Shown: positions 8,837 through 17,513, counted from the stretch's first letter. The stretch: DNA of 59,241 bases from Soonwooa sp032062245 (GCF_032062245.1 NZ_DAMBQF010000014.1:1-59241); one strand, 5' to 3'. Numbers and translations: made by a program. Notes: a model not told the origin generated them from the sequence alone.

Positions 8837-11122
8837 TTATTTCACTTGTCTTCTTTGTGCGTCCAAAACTGCAATTGTCGCCAAATTCACAATTTCGTCA
8901 ACGCTAGAGCGCATTTGTAGTACATGCACTGGCTGTTTTAGTCCCATTAAAATTGGACCTACAACTTGCGCCATCTTCATCCCACGAATAATTTTATATG
9001 ATAAATTCGCGCTTTCTAAGTTTGGAAATACAAAAACATTTGCTGGTTCTGCACCCAATTTTGAGAAAGGATAATCGCTTAAATGATCACTATTCATTGC
9101 GAAATCTGGTTGTATCTCGCCATCAACAATCATTTTCGGGAATTTCTCATGCAGAATAGAAACCGCTTTTGCCACTTTTTTCGAAGTTTCAGAAATTGCT
9201 GCAAAATTCTCAAACGACAACATTGCAATTCTTGGTTCAATAGCAAAAGTCTTAACCGTCATTTCTGACATTTTAGCAATATTCACCAAATCTTCAGCAG
9301 TAGGATTTTGATTAATTGACGTATCAGCAAAGAAAATTGGTTTTTTCTCTGTTAAAATCATCATCATCGCAGCAACTTTGTCAACGCCTTTTTCTTTTTC
9401 AACAACTTCTAAAATTGGTTTTAAAACCGAAGAATAATTTTTAGAAAAACCGACAATCAACGCATCCGTATCACCATGTTTCAACATCAAAGGTCCAAAA
9501 TAATCTCTTTGGCGCACAAAAAGTTTCGCTTTATACTCATTCATCCCCTTACGTTGACGAAGTTTCCAAAGTGTTTCACGGTATTTAACACGATTTTCTT
9601 CCTGATCATCATCCATCGGATCAACAATCGGCACATCGATATTGATGTTATATTTTTCCATTTGTTGTTTGATGAATTTCTTCTCACCCAACAAAATTGG
9701 TTTTGCAATACCTTCTTCCAAAAGAATTTGAGCAGCTTTCAAAACATTATATTCTTCAGCATTACCCAAAGTTACACGCATCGGATTAGACTTTGCGCGA
9801 CTCTGCATCATACGGATTAGACGCTCGTCACGTCCCATACGATCTAGCAGATTGTTTTCGTACTCTTCAAAATCTGTAATTGGACTTTTCGCAATACCGC
9901 TTTCCATCGCGGCTTTTGCAACTGCCATCGAAACTCTTGTCAAAAGTCGACTATCAAAAGGTTTTGGAATAAAATAATCTCTTCCAAAATGCAATTGTTT
10001 AATATTATAAGCCAACTTCACAACTTCCGGAACTTGCTCCTTCGCTAAAGCTGCTAATGCACGAACCGCCGCCAACTTCATGGCTTCGTTAATGCCTGTT
10101 GCTTGTACATCCAACGCACCACGGAAAATATATGGGAAGCCCAAAACATTATTCACCTGATTAGGAAAATCGCTTCGTCCTGTAGCCAGAATAACATCTT
10201 TTCTGGTCTCAACCGCTAAGTTGTAATCGATTTCTGGATCTGGATTTGCCAATGCAAAAACAATTGGATTGTCTGCCATGCTTAACAACATCTCTGGCGA
10301 CATCACATTTCCTTTTGATAAACCAACAAAAACATCAGCTCCTTTTAGAGCATCTTCCAACGTTTCAATATCAGTTTCTGCAATGAAATCGATTTTTTCA
10401 GGCGTTAAATTTGTTCTTTTGTGATTGATAACACCTTTTGAGTCGCACATCAAGACATTTTCTTTAGAAAGTCCCAATGCGATATATAATTTAGTACAAG
10501 CGATTGCCGCGGCACCTGCGCCATTAACAACAACTTTAACTTCATCAATTTTTTTATCTGCAATTTCTAAAGCGTTGATTAATGCCGCCGCAGAAATAAT
10601 TGCCGTACCATGTTGATCGTCGTGCATCAAAGGAATATTAAGCTCTTCCTTTAATCTTTGTTCAATATAGAAAGCCTCGGGTGCTTTGATATCTTCGAGA
10701 TTAATTCCACCAAAAGTTGGCGCAATTCCTTTTACAATTTCAATGAATTTATCTGGATCTTTTTCGTCAATCTCAATATCGAAAACATTGATGTCTGCAA
10801 ATATTTTAAAAAGAAGACCTTTACCTTCCATAACTGGTTTTGAAGCTTCCGCACCAATGTCGCCAAGTCCAAGAACTGCAGTTCCGTTAGAAATAACTGC
10901 CACCAAATTTCCTTTTGCCGTGTAGTCGTATACAGCTTGCGGATTATTGTGGATTTCCATACAAGGCACAGCAACGCCTGGCGAATATGCCAAACTCAAA
11001 TCTCTTTGAGATGAGTGTGGCTTAGATGGTACAACTTCAATTTTTCCTTTTGGTTCGGCTTTATGATAATCTAAAGCAGCTTTGTTAAAAGCATTTAAAT
11101 CTTTTTGATTTTGTTTCGGCAT
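8837..11122 (-). CDS. maeB: NADP-dependent malic enzyme with phosphotransacetylase-like C-terminus
   Basis: Catalyses oxidative decarboxylation of malate to pyruvate, yielding NADPH. At 761 residues it is the large MaeB type: an N-terminal malic domain (SLAYSPGVAVPCMEI near 43-57, KAPEAFYIEQRL, and the metal-binding MHDDQHGTA), an NAD(P)-binding domain (VVNGAGAAAIA near 198) and a phosphate acetyl/butyryltransferase-like domain from about residue 430. In studied homologues that last domain is regulatory and senses acetyl-CoA rather than acting as an enzyme. The start is supported by the typical MPKQNQKDLNAFNKAALDYH leader. It lies 58 bases downstream of the BadF/NAGK-type kinase gene on the same strand. 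Confidence 0.94.
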   Translation of the reverse strand: MPKQNQKDLNAFNKAALDYHKAEPKGKIEVVPSKPHSSQRDLSLAYSPGVAVPCMEIHNNPQAVYDYTAKGNLVAVISNGTAVLGLGDIGAEASKPVMEGKGLLFKIFADINVFDIEIDEKDPDKFIEIVKGIAPTFGGINLEDIKAPEAFYIEQRLKEELNIPLMHDDQHGTAIISAAALINALEIADKKIDEVKVVVNGAGAAAIACTKLYIALGLSKENVLMCDSKGVINHKRTNLTPEKIDFIAETDIETLEDALKGADVFVGLSKGNVMSPEMLLSMADNPIVFALANPDPEIDYNLAVETRKDVILATGRSDFPNQVNNVLGFPYIFRGALDVQATGINEAMKLAAVRALAALAKEQVPEVVKLAYNIKQLHFGRDYFIPKPFDSRLLTRVSMAVAKAAMESGIAKSPITDFEEYENNLLDRMGRDERLIRMMQSRAKSNPMRVTLGNAEEYNVLKAAQILLEEGIAKPILLGEKKFIKQQMEKYNINIDVPIVDPMDDDQEENRVKYRETLWKLRQRKGMNEYKAKLFVRQRDYFGPLMLKHGDTDALIVGFSKNYSSVLKPILEVVEKEKGVDKVAAMMMILTEKKPIFFADTSINQNPTAEDLVNIAKMSEMTVKTFAIEPRIAMLSFENFAAISETSKKVAKAVSILHEKFPKMIVDGEIQPDFAMNSDHLSDYPFSKLGAEPANVFVFPNLESANLSYKIIRGMKMAQVVGPILMGLKQPVHVLQMRSSVDEIVNLATIAVLDAQRRQVK

Positions 11123-11180
11123 ACTAATTTTTTTAATTAATTAAAAAATTCCCTTCTACAATAATTGATAAACGCAAAAC

Positions 11181-12047
11181 TTAGGGTAAAAGTTTTGGTA
11201 AAATATAGTCGCGGTGGTAGTTAACAAGACTTTCTATTGGTCGTTGTACAATATCACCCACCGTGAAATGAAATTCTGCTGCGGCAGCTCTCAAAATATC
11301 TTCGAAAAAATAAGCGATTGATCCGATGAAGTTGAGTTCGCTACTGCGACATTCTTTATAAGGAAGAACCTGAAATTCTAAAAAGTTTCTAAGTTCTTTA
11401 TATACAAATTGTTGAAAATATGGATGCGTTTTGCGATCAACAATAAATCTTGTAAAATCTGCAAAATAAGCATTAACACGAGGATTGTGATACATATTCT
11501 GTAACAAATCTTCGATGTTAAGTTGATAGATTTCCGCAAACTGATTGTGTAAATCTGGTGGTAATTTTTTCATAAAAAAATGGCGCACGAGTTGCTTCCC
11601 AAGTGAGCTGCCGCTACCTTCGTCTCCTATTAAGAAACCCAAAGACGGCAATTCTGTCCTTAGTTTTTCCCCATCAAAATAACAAGAATTAGAACCTGTC
11701 CCCAGAATACATACAATCTCAGGATGACCTCTATACGCTGCATAAGCTGCTGCTACAAGATCTTCCTTTGCTGTTAAGTAAGCATTTTTGAAAACTTTAT
11801 TAAGTTCTTTTTGGACAATTTCTCTATTTTTTTGAACGCCACAACCAGAGCCATAAAAAAACACATGTTTGATATCGCTAGCAACAGACATCAAGGCATT
11901 ATTATTTTCGACTTCGGGCGCAATAAGTTCTGGTGAGATAATATTGGGATTAAAACCGATGGTTTCTGTCTTAAAGACCTCTTTACCATCATGTTCTAGG
12001 ATAACCCAATCGCATTTAGTAGAACCTCCATCTACAATTGCAATCAT
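11181..12047 (-). CDS. BadF/BadG/BcrA/BcrD-type ATPase, N-acetylglucosamine-kinase-like
   Basis: A 288-residue member of the ASKHA fold. The N-terminal phosphate-1 motif (MIAIVDGGSTKCDWV) and the central CILGTGSNSCYFDG loop are those of GlcNAc kinase-like proteins; ETIGFNPN is also typical. The likely role is ATP-dependent phosphorylation of an amino sugar released during cell-wall recycling, but substrate cannot be read from sequence. Homologues in this group are often left as BadF-family ATPase. It is flanked by a small charged protein upstream and the malic enzyme downstream, all on the minus strand with short gaps. No clear TAnnTTTG element was found directly before it. Confidence 0.8.
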   Translation of the reverse strand: MIAIVDGGSTKCDWVILEHDGKEVFKTETIGFNPNIISPELIAPEVENNNALMSVASDIKHVFFYGSGCGVQKNREIVQKELNKVFKNAYLTAKEDLVAAAYAAYRGHPEIVCILGTGSNSCYFDGEKLRTELPSLGFLIGDEGSGSSLGKQLVRHFFMKKLPPDLHNQFAEIYQLNIEDLLQNMYHNPRVNAYFADFTRFIVDRKTHPYFQQFVYKELRNFLEFQVLPYKECRSSELNFIGSIAYFFEDILRAAAAEFHFTVGDIVQRPIESLVNYHRDYILPKLLP

Positions 12048-12104
12048 ATATTTTATAAATAAATTAGGCCTGTAAAAGTAGGAAATTATTCTGTAAATAA
12101 TATA

Positions 12105-12362
12105 TTAGGCGTCATTATCTCTTGGCGTGATATTCGTCAGCCAATTATTAATCTCTTCTTCGAGATATTCGGTTTGCAATTGTATAGCATTAATAAAATC
12201 GTCCGGCACCGAATTTTTCTCGTCATTTTCTATCTCCCACAGTTCGTCGGACATTAGTTCGTACTCAGAATAGATTCTTTTAAAAGTCGAATTATTCTTT
12301 TCAAGCTCCTCAATTTTTTTCAACTGAGGCTGAAATTTTCGATAACTTGGACGCTTTTTCAT
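12105..12362 (-). CDS. Conserved-looking small charged protein, function unknown
   Basis: About 85 residues from the Met of MKKRPSYRKFQPQLKK. The frame is open further upstream to 12440, but that extension encodes a Cys/Phe-rich stretch unlike the rest and has no promoter, so the inner ATG is preferred. The product is soluble, rich in Glu, Asn and Lys, and mostly helical by composition (EELEKNNSTFKRIYSEYELM, LQTEYLEEEINNWL). No domain is recognised. It lies 57 bases upstream of the kinase gene and may be the first gene of the kinase-malic enzyme unit. Confidence 0.6.
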   Translation of the reverse strand: MKKRPSYRKFQPQLKKIEELEKNNSTFKRIYSEYELMSDELWEIENDEKNSVPDDFINAIQLQTEYLEEEINNWLTNITPRDNDA

Positions 12363-12703
12363 AATATATTTATATTGTAATGTTTTAAAAATATCGAAGA
12401 ACAACATACAAATAAGTGGAAAACAGCACACACACTTCAAATGCGTTATTCTTAGAATAAAGATACATTTTTAGAATTAATATCAAAATAAAATAACATT
12501 TTTTAATATTATTTTAAATATTTTAATGTTTTTCTAAATAATAAATCATTCAATATTTCTAGATTTCATCGTCATTTTCGTTTATTTTACCGCAATTCTA
12601 TTGGGTTAAAGCTTATAAGATTTTATAAAAGCCTGATAAATACATAATTTTTGATTCTCATAATCTTAAAAAAAACTGTTTTAATATTTTAACATTAAAA
12701 GTT

Positions 12704-12711
12704 TAAATTTG
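12704..12711 (+). promoter_or_regulatory. -7 element directly before gtrA-like gene
   Basis: TAAATTTG (TAnnTTTG) lies only six bases before the ATG at 12718. If transcription starts at the usual distance, the mRNA has almost no 5' leader. The TTG inside this element opens the frame three codons earlier but is better read as promoter. Confidence 0.65.
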
Positions 12712-12717
12712 CACCAA

Positions 12718-13176
12718 ATGAAAGATTTACTTTTAAAACAAAAACAGGTTTTGTTTTTTATCATCGCTGGAGGTTTAAGCGCCATTGTAGAAATCGGCAG
12801 CTTCAAACTATTTAGCGTTAACATCCCCAAAATCGCAACTTGGGAATATAATCTTTACGGCATAAAATATCCTTTGAGTAACATCTTATCAACTTGCTGT
12901 GGTATTATTACTAATTATTTCTTGAGTATTTGGTTTGTTTTTGAAAGAGGAAAACACTCCAAACGTCGTGAGTTTATGTACTTTATGATTGTATCTTTTA
13001 TATCAACTATATTAAGTTTAACCTTATTCCAAATATTTTTCCATTACGTCTTTACGAGTTATTTTAGCATCAAGATTTTCACTTTCTCTCCAGAAATGAT
13101 TAGCAAAATCGCTGCAATTGTAACAGTTTCTGTACTTAACTACAGCATCAAAAAGAAAGTGATCTTTAATGGATAA
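12718..13176 (+). CDS. GtrA family membrane protein
   Basis: A 152-residue polytopic protein of the GtrA/DPMS family, which contains lipid-linked-sugar flippases and accessory proteins of cell-surface polysaccharide synthesis. Four hydrophobic segments are visible, beginning VLFFIIAGGLSAIVEIGSF and ending with a basic tail (NYSIKKKVIFNG). The family hallmark of a second helix followed by NYFLSIWFVFERG is present. The ATG at 12718 is chosen because the TTG at 12709 lies within the -7 promoter element. The plsC-like gene follows after 5 bases, implying co-transcription. Confidence 0.85.
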   Translation: MKDLLLKQKQVLFFIIAGGLSAIVEIGSFKLFSVNIPKIATWEYNLYGIKYPLSNILSTCCGIITNYFLSIWFVFERGKHSKRREFMYFMIVSFISTILSLTLFQIFFHYVFTSYFSIKIFTFSPEMISKIAAIVTVSVLNYSIKKKVIFNG

Positions 13177-13181
13177 TTAAA

Positions 13182-13919
13182 ATGACAGCAATTCTTAATA
13201 TACTTTGGCGCGTTTGGATGGTAATTATCGGACTTATATTCACCATACTTTGGGGAATCCCAGTCTATATCCTTTCTTTTAGAAAAAGTCATTACAGATA
13301 TTGTTATTTCTTTATCCGTATGTGGGCATATTGCATGTATTACGGCATGGGTATGCGTTATAAACGCATTAATCTTTCTAAGCAAAATCTCGACAGAAAT
13401 CAACAATATGTTTTTGTATCCAATCATACATCGATCATGGATATTATGTTGATGCTGATTTTGTTGCCAAATCATCCGCTTTGTTTCGTTGGTAAAAAAG
13501 AGTTGGTGAAGATTCCGATTTTCGGAACTATTTATAAAAGAATTTGTGTGATGGTTGACCGAAGCAGCGCCAGAAGTCGCGCTGATGTCTATCGTCGTTG
13601 TGCCGAAAAAATGCAAGAAGGTAGTAGTATTGTCATCTTCCCCGAAGGTGGTGTGCCAGATGACACGTCTATTATTTTGGATAATTTTAAAGATGGCGCT
13701 TTTATTTTAGCTACAAAACATAAGTTTTCTATCGCGGCTTTCACATTTGTTGGCCTAAAAGAAATGTTTCCTTTTAACAATAAAAAAGGTTATCCTGGAT
13801 GCGCGAAAGCTTATTTTAATGGCATCTACGAACCCAACTTATCAATGACGGAATTAAAATCCGTTGTGTATGAGGAAATTAAAAATGTTTTAAACAAGTA
13901 TTATCTTATTAATAAATAA
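13182..13919 (+). CDS. plsC: 1-acyl-sn-glycerol-3-phosphate acyltransferase (PlsC family)
   Basis: Transfers an acyl chain to lysophosphatidate, making phosphatidate for membrane phospholipids. The 245-residue protein has N-terminal membrane helices (residues about 5-32), the HX4D catalytic motif NHTSIMD (His82, Asp87) and the substrate-binding FPEG motif (IVIFPEGGVPDD near 152). The C-terminal half is the normal acyltransferase fold. It follows the GtrA gene by 5 bases. Family members can also act on ornithine or other lipids, so the exact acceptor is inferred. Confidence 0.9.
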   Translation: MTAILNILWRVWMVIIGLIFTILWGIPVYILSFRKSHYRYCYFFIRMWAYCMYYGMGMRYKRINLSKQNLDRNQQYVFVSNHTSIMDIMLMLILLPNHPLCFVGKKELVKIPIFGTIYKRICVMVDRSSARSRADVYRRCAEKMQEGSSIVIFPEGGVPDDTSIILDNFKDGAFILATKHKFSIAAFTFVGLKEMFPFNNKKGYPGCAKAYFNGIYEPNLSMTELKSVVYEEIKNVLNKYYLINK

Positions 13920-13920
13920 T

Positions 13921-13928
13921 TATATTTG
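13921..13928 (+). promoter_or_regulatory. -7 element for sugar transporter gene
   Basis: TATATTTG matches TAnnTTTG and lies 19 bases before the transporter ATG, immediately after the plsC stop. It gives the transporter a possible promoter of its own. Confidence 0.5.
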
Positions 13929-13947
13929 TTTAACATATTTTTATAAA

Positions 13948-15714
13948 ATGAATCAACATAACGAACAAACCAAGTGGTCACAGTTTTTGTCCTTGGTTAT
14001 TGTATTCTTCTTCTGGGGATTTGTAGCAGCGAGTAATGACATCCTGATTCCCGTTTTCAAAAAATGGTTTGTATTATCACAATTACAGTCACAACTGGTC
14101 GCTTGGGCCTTCTACGCCGCCTATTTTGTTGGATCCGTAATATTTTTCATTATTTCCCTTAAAAGTGATATTTTACAGAAATTTGGTTACAAAAAAACAC
14201 TTGCTGTTGGACTGAGCATTTCCGCAATTGGCGCATTTTTGTTCTTCCCAGCTGCATCCTCAGCCAATTTCTGGTTTTTCTTAATGGCTTTGTTTGTTGT
14301 TGGGTTAGGATTTTCGGTACAACAGATTGTTGCCAATCCTTTAGCGATTAAAATGGGAAGTGCAAGCACTGGCGCGCACCGTTTGACTTTAGCTGGTGGA
14401 ATTAACTCTCTCGGAACGACAATAGGACCAATTATCGTTGGTATTGCACTATTCGGAACTGGCAATAAAAGCGAACCCCTTCCTGCAAATCTTAGCAAAA
14501 CCGAAACTTTAGTGTACGAATACAAAACTCTAAAAACTGAATTAGAGACCAATATACTTGACCTCGGAAAAGACTCTCAAGTTGACAGCGCCGAAAAAAC
14601 GGCGACTGAAACCAAAGTCAATAATCAAATCAGTAAATTAAATACTGGACTTGCGACTCTAGAAGTTAACAAAAATCTGTCAGACGAACTTGTTAATCAA
14701 TATTCTAAACAACTTGACGACACCAAAAAAGAAGCTTCTAACACGCTTTATCCAAGAGAATTCGTAAAAGGGAAACTTAGTACGGTTAAATTGCCTTTTG
14801 TGATTTTAGGAATCGCATTTATTTTGGTAGCAATTTTCATCTTATTTTCAAAAATTGAAGATCCTGCAAAAGAAGAAGAAAAGCTAATTGACGAAGGTTC
14901 GGAGAAATTCAGAATTACAAAATACCCTCAACTTGTTTTGGGTATGATTGCAATCTTTTTGTACGTTGGGGTGGAAGTTAGTATCATTAGTAATCTACCT
15001 GCCCTACTGCATACTCGCGAATTCGGAAGTGTTTTAGAAAACAATATTGCGCCGTTTGTCTCTCTGTATTGGGGAAGTCTAATGATTGGACGTTGGAATG
15101 GCGGGATCAACGTTTTTAACACCTCAAAAGCAGTTAATTTACTTTTAAAGATCATTGTTCCGTTCATAGCATTTGGGATTATTATTTTCGCAAATAACAT
15201 GAGTGGCAAAGACGTAACTTCATTCTACATCTATCCTATTTGGATTGCAATATTTATTTTCATCAGTTTTATTGGTGGTAAAAATGCAGGAAAAACGCTT
15301 ATGATTTTTGGTGTTGCAGGTATTATTATGATGATTTGTGGACTTTTCTATCCCGACAAAAATATTGCAAAATATTTCTTGATCTCTGGAGGACTTTTCT
15401 GTTCAATTATGTGGCCAGCAATTTTCGATTTAGCGATTGCAGGACTTGGCAAAAACACTGGTAAAGCATCATCTTTCCTTATCATGATGATTTTGGGTGG
15501 CGGTATTATCCCATTAGTACAAGGTGCAATTTGCGATTTTGACAATAGTCCTTCTGGACATGGCGGTATCATGGGAATGACTTACACACATTTCTCTTAT
15601 ATTATCCCTGCGCTTTGCTTTTTATATCTAGCAATTTTTGGTTATATTACACCTAAAATTCTAAAGAAACAAGGCGTTGAACTTACAGAATCAAATGAAA
15701 GTAGCGGACACTAA
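13948..15714 (+). CDS. FucP/GluP-type sugar MFS transporter
   Basis: A 12-helix major facilitator, probably a sugar:proton symporter of the fucose/glucose-galactose family in the inner membrane. The N-terminus shows the family hallmark FFFWGFVAASNDILIPVFK (helix 1), and QQIVANPLAIKMG and NSLGTTIGPIIVG in the N-half. At 588 residues it is longer than the usual 400-450. The excess is a polar, helical insert from about residue 177 to 275 (KTETLVYEYKTLKTELE to YPREFVKGKL) between membrane helices 6 and 7. Substrate is not predictable. Its 3' end overlaps the next gene by 20 bases. Confidence 0.88.
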   Translation: MNQHNEQTKWSQFLSLVIVFFFWGFVAASNDILIPVFKKWFVLSQLQSQLVAWAFYAAYFVGSVIFFIISLKSDILQKFGYKKTLAVGLSISAIGAFLFFPAASSANFWFFLMALFVVGLGFSVQQIVANPLAIKMGSASTGAHRLTLAGGINSLGTTIGPIIVGIALFGTGNKSEPLPANLSKTETLVYEYKTLKTELETNILDLGKDSQVDSAEKTATETKVNNQISKLNTGLATLEVNKNLSDELVNQYSKQLDDTKKEASNTLYPREFVKGKLSTVKLPFVILGIAFILVAIFILFSKIEDPAKEEEKLIDEGSEKFRITKYPQLVLGMIAIFLYVGVEVSIISNLPALLHTREFGSVLENNIAPFVSLYWGSLMIGRWNGGINVFNTSKAVNLLLKIIVPFIAFGIIIFANNMSGKDVTSFYIYPIWIAIFIFISFIGGKNAGKTLMIFGVAGIIMMICGLFYPDKNIAKYFLISGGLFCSIMWPAIFDLAIAGLGKNTGKASSFLIMMILGGGIIPLVQGAICDFDNSPSGHGGIMGMTYTHFSYIIPALCFLYLAIFGYITPKILKKQGVELTESNESSGH

Positions 15715-16753
15715 ACTGTCTCAAAAAAAGAAAATATTAATTTGGGCAGGCCTTTGGTTTGCCCAAATTTTTGTTTTTTACCTATTATCAAAATCGGCAT
15801 TAGCAATCGATTTTTTTGCGAAATTTTATGAATGGCAAAAAGCAGGACATCAAAAAATATTTAGTAGTCTCAGTTTTTCAGTTGGTGATATTTTGTATGT
15901 AGTTTTAGGATTATGGATTGCAACTACTATTTATTTCATTTTTAAAAAAGGAATAAAATCTCAGCTAGTAAAAGTTTTAATATTCTTAAATATAATCTAC
16001 TTCGTTTACCAAATGTTTTGGGGAATGATGTATTTTCAAAAACCGATTATTAAAGTTAATCCAAACGATAAAATCTCAATCGAAAAACTAAAAACTTTAT
16101 CTCTAAAATATCTAGAACTTTGCATTAAAAATAGAGAAGATCTTAATGAAGACAAAAACGGCATTTATGAAATCAAAAACCTTGACAAGATTAAATCCGA
16201 ACTCATTTTAACACAAGCCAAAATACCGATAAAATTCAACACCAAAACACCAACAAATACTATTTCTATAAAGCCAAGTTTATTTGGCGAAATAATGAGC
16301 TTAACAGGCATTTTAGGTTACTATAATCCTTTTACAGCAGAAGCGCAATACGATGCTAATTTGCCCGACAGCAACAAGGCTTTTACATTATCGCATGAAG
16401 CGGCGCATCAGCTGGGTTATACTAGAGAACAGGAAGCTAGTTTTATTGGATTTCTAAATTGTATTTATTCCGACAAACCAGAATTAGAATATTCTGCAAA
16501 CCTTTTTGCTTTAAAAAACATCTTGTCAAACATTCAGGCTTCTGACCCTAAGTGGGTGGAATTTATTTTAAAAAAATATTCTCAAAAAATGAAGAGAGAC
16601 AGAGCCAACGAAATCGCTTTTAGGAAAAAAAATAAAAGTGTACTAGGTGATGTTTTCGGCTGGACTAATGATCTATTTTTAAAGACAAATCGACAAGATG
16701 GAAGCATCACGTACAATTACTTTATCTACCTTCTACTCTACTATGAGGCATAA
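15695..16753 (+). CDS. DUF3810 domain membrane protein with HEAAH motif
   Basis: About 352 residues. Three hydrophobic segments in the first 120 residues (LIWAGLWFAQIFVFYLL, ILYVVLGLWIATTIYFIF, LIFLNIIYFVYQMFWG) are followed by an extracytoplasmic domain with SHEAAHQLGYTREQEASF. HEAAH at residues 234-238 plus a downstream Glu resembles a gluzincin zinc-peptidase site. Catalysis has not, to my knowledge, been shown for DUF3810. The frame is open from a TTG at 15677, but the ATG at 15695 gives the MKVADTK start. It overlaps the transporter's end by 20 bases, indicating translational coupling. Confidence 0.82.
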   Translation: MKVADTKLSQKKKILIWAGLWFAQIFVFYLLSKSALAIDFFAKFYEWQKAGHQKIFSSLSFSVGDILYVVLGLWIATTIYFIFKKGIKSQLVKVLIFLNIIYFVYQMFWGMMYFQKPIIKVNPNDKISIEKLKTLSLKYLELCIKNREDLNEDKNGIYEIKNLDKIKSELILTQAKIPIKFNTKTPTNTISIKPSLFGEIMSLTGILGYYNPFTAEAQYDANLPDSNKAFTLSHEAAHQLGYTREQEASFIGFLNCIYSDKPELEYSANLFALKNILSNIQASDPKWVEFILKKYSQKMKRDRANEIAFRKKNKSVLGDVFGWTNDLFLKTNRQDGSITYNYFIYLLLYYEA

Positions 16754-16756
16754 AAA

Positions 16757-16781
16757 AGAATCGTATCTCTGATACGATTCT
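16757..16781 (-). terminator. Perfect 10-bp hairpin, oriented as a minus-strand terminator
   Basis: AGAATCGTAT and ATACGATTCT pair perfectly around loop CTCTG. The bases after it on the plus strand are As, not Ts. On the minus strand six Ts follow, so the signal faces a transcript coming from the 16.8-17.4 kb region. It may still stabilise the 3' end of the DUF3810 mRNA. Confidence 0.6.
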
Positions 16782-16791
16782 AAAAACACAA

Positions 16792-16863
16792 ATGATGAAA
16801 AAAAATTTATTGCCTTTGCTTCGCACTACTGCTTTTCTAAGGCGTGGTAAATGTATAACTTAA
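16792..16863 (+). CDS. Short Leu/Arg-rich ORF, candidate leader peptide
   Basis: A 23-codon frame with tandem ATGs encodes MMKKNLLPLLRTTAFLRRGK followed by CIT. Its base composition is clearly richer in G and C than the AT-rich DNA on both sides, as expected for selected sequence. It begins 10 bases after a perfect hairpin. Five Leu, three Arg and three Thr residues recall an attenuator-type leader peptide. No gene follows on the same strand before tRNA-His on the other strand, so a regulated target is not evident. Expression is not shown by the sequence. Confidence 0.35.
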   Translation: MMKKNLLPLLRTTAFLRRGKCIT

Positions 16864-17350
16864 TATTTAATTAAGCAAAACTTTAAACAAATATTTTTAC
16901 AATTTATCCGATTAGTAATCATAAATCATTATAAACGAGATATTTTAAATACAATTTATATTTCTGCGAAAATCAAAACAATAAAGTATCGAGATTATTT
17001 TAGAATCCTTTGTTCTAAAATTAAGAAAACATTAGAAACAACAAAATTAATTAAACATATATTTAAAATCAACAAATAAGCACATCCTATTATACTTTAA
17101 TAGAATTTAAATGCTAAAAATATTAATGTGCTATAATTAAAGAAAATTAATATTGTCAAGTTTTATCATAATCATCATAAGATTAAAACCGCAAAAGGCA
17201 GTTGAGAATAACATCTCGTCTAACTACTACAAATTATGAAAAAATATAGAAATAAAAAGAAGGAACTGAAATCATCAAAACTCAAATATTTTTACAACTG
17301 AAAAAAGTTTAACAATAATGAAAGTAAATAGTCAAAAAAACTCTTAATCG
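16864..17350. other. AT-rich intergenic region with hairpins
   Basis: No ordinary gene is visible. It contains an outer stem AGCACAT/ATGTGCT (17079-17132) enclosing CTATTA/TAATAG, a GTTTTATC/GATTAAAAC pair (17160-17189), and an AGTT-GAGA/TCTC-AACT hairpin (17200-17225) in slightly more GC-rich DNA. A 21-codon Lys-rich ORF lies at 17236-17301. A small structured RNA is possible but unproven. Confidence 0.4.
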
Positions 17351-17358
17351 ACAAAAAA

Positions 17359-17388
17359 AAAAAGCATCCTAAAATTAGAATGCTTTTT
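17359..17388 (-). terminator. Terminator after tRNA-His
   Basis: AAAAAGCAT and ATGCTTTTT arms with one internal mismatch enclose a short AT loop. On the minus strand a long T run follows. It lies 8 bases beyond the tRNA 3' end. Confidence 0.85.
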
Positions 17389-17395
17389 AAATTTG

Positions 17396-17470
<75 letters not shown>

Positions 17471-17483
17471 GTTTTTGCGTGTG

Positions 17484-17513
17484 CAAATATAGCACAATAA
17501 TTTTAACTATCAA
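17484..17513 (-). promoter_or_regulatory. tRNA-His promoter, perfect consensus
   Basis: On the minus strand TTG (17511-17513), exactly 19 bases, then TATATTTG (17484-17491). This is a full match to the Bacteroidota housekeeping promoter. The -33 TTG overlaps the bshB1 stop codon. Confidence 0.85.

Noticed and set aside
12363..12440. N-terminal extension of the small charged protein
   Set aside because: Cys/Phe-rich extension unlike the rest; the inner ATG at 12362 gives a coherent protein.
13140..13616. 158-codon minus-strand frame across gtrA end and plsC
   Set aside because: It is opposite the catalytic motif of PlsC; His/Asn-rich composition is typical of antisense frames.
17236..17301. 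Listing the Lys-rich 21-codon frame as a gene
   Set aside because: AT-rich DNA gives such frames by chance and no promoter is visible; mentioned only as part of the structured gap.
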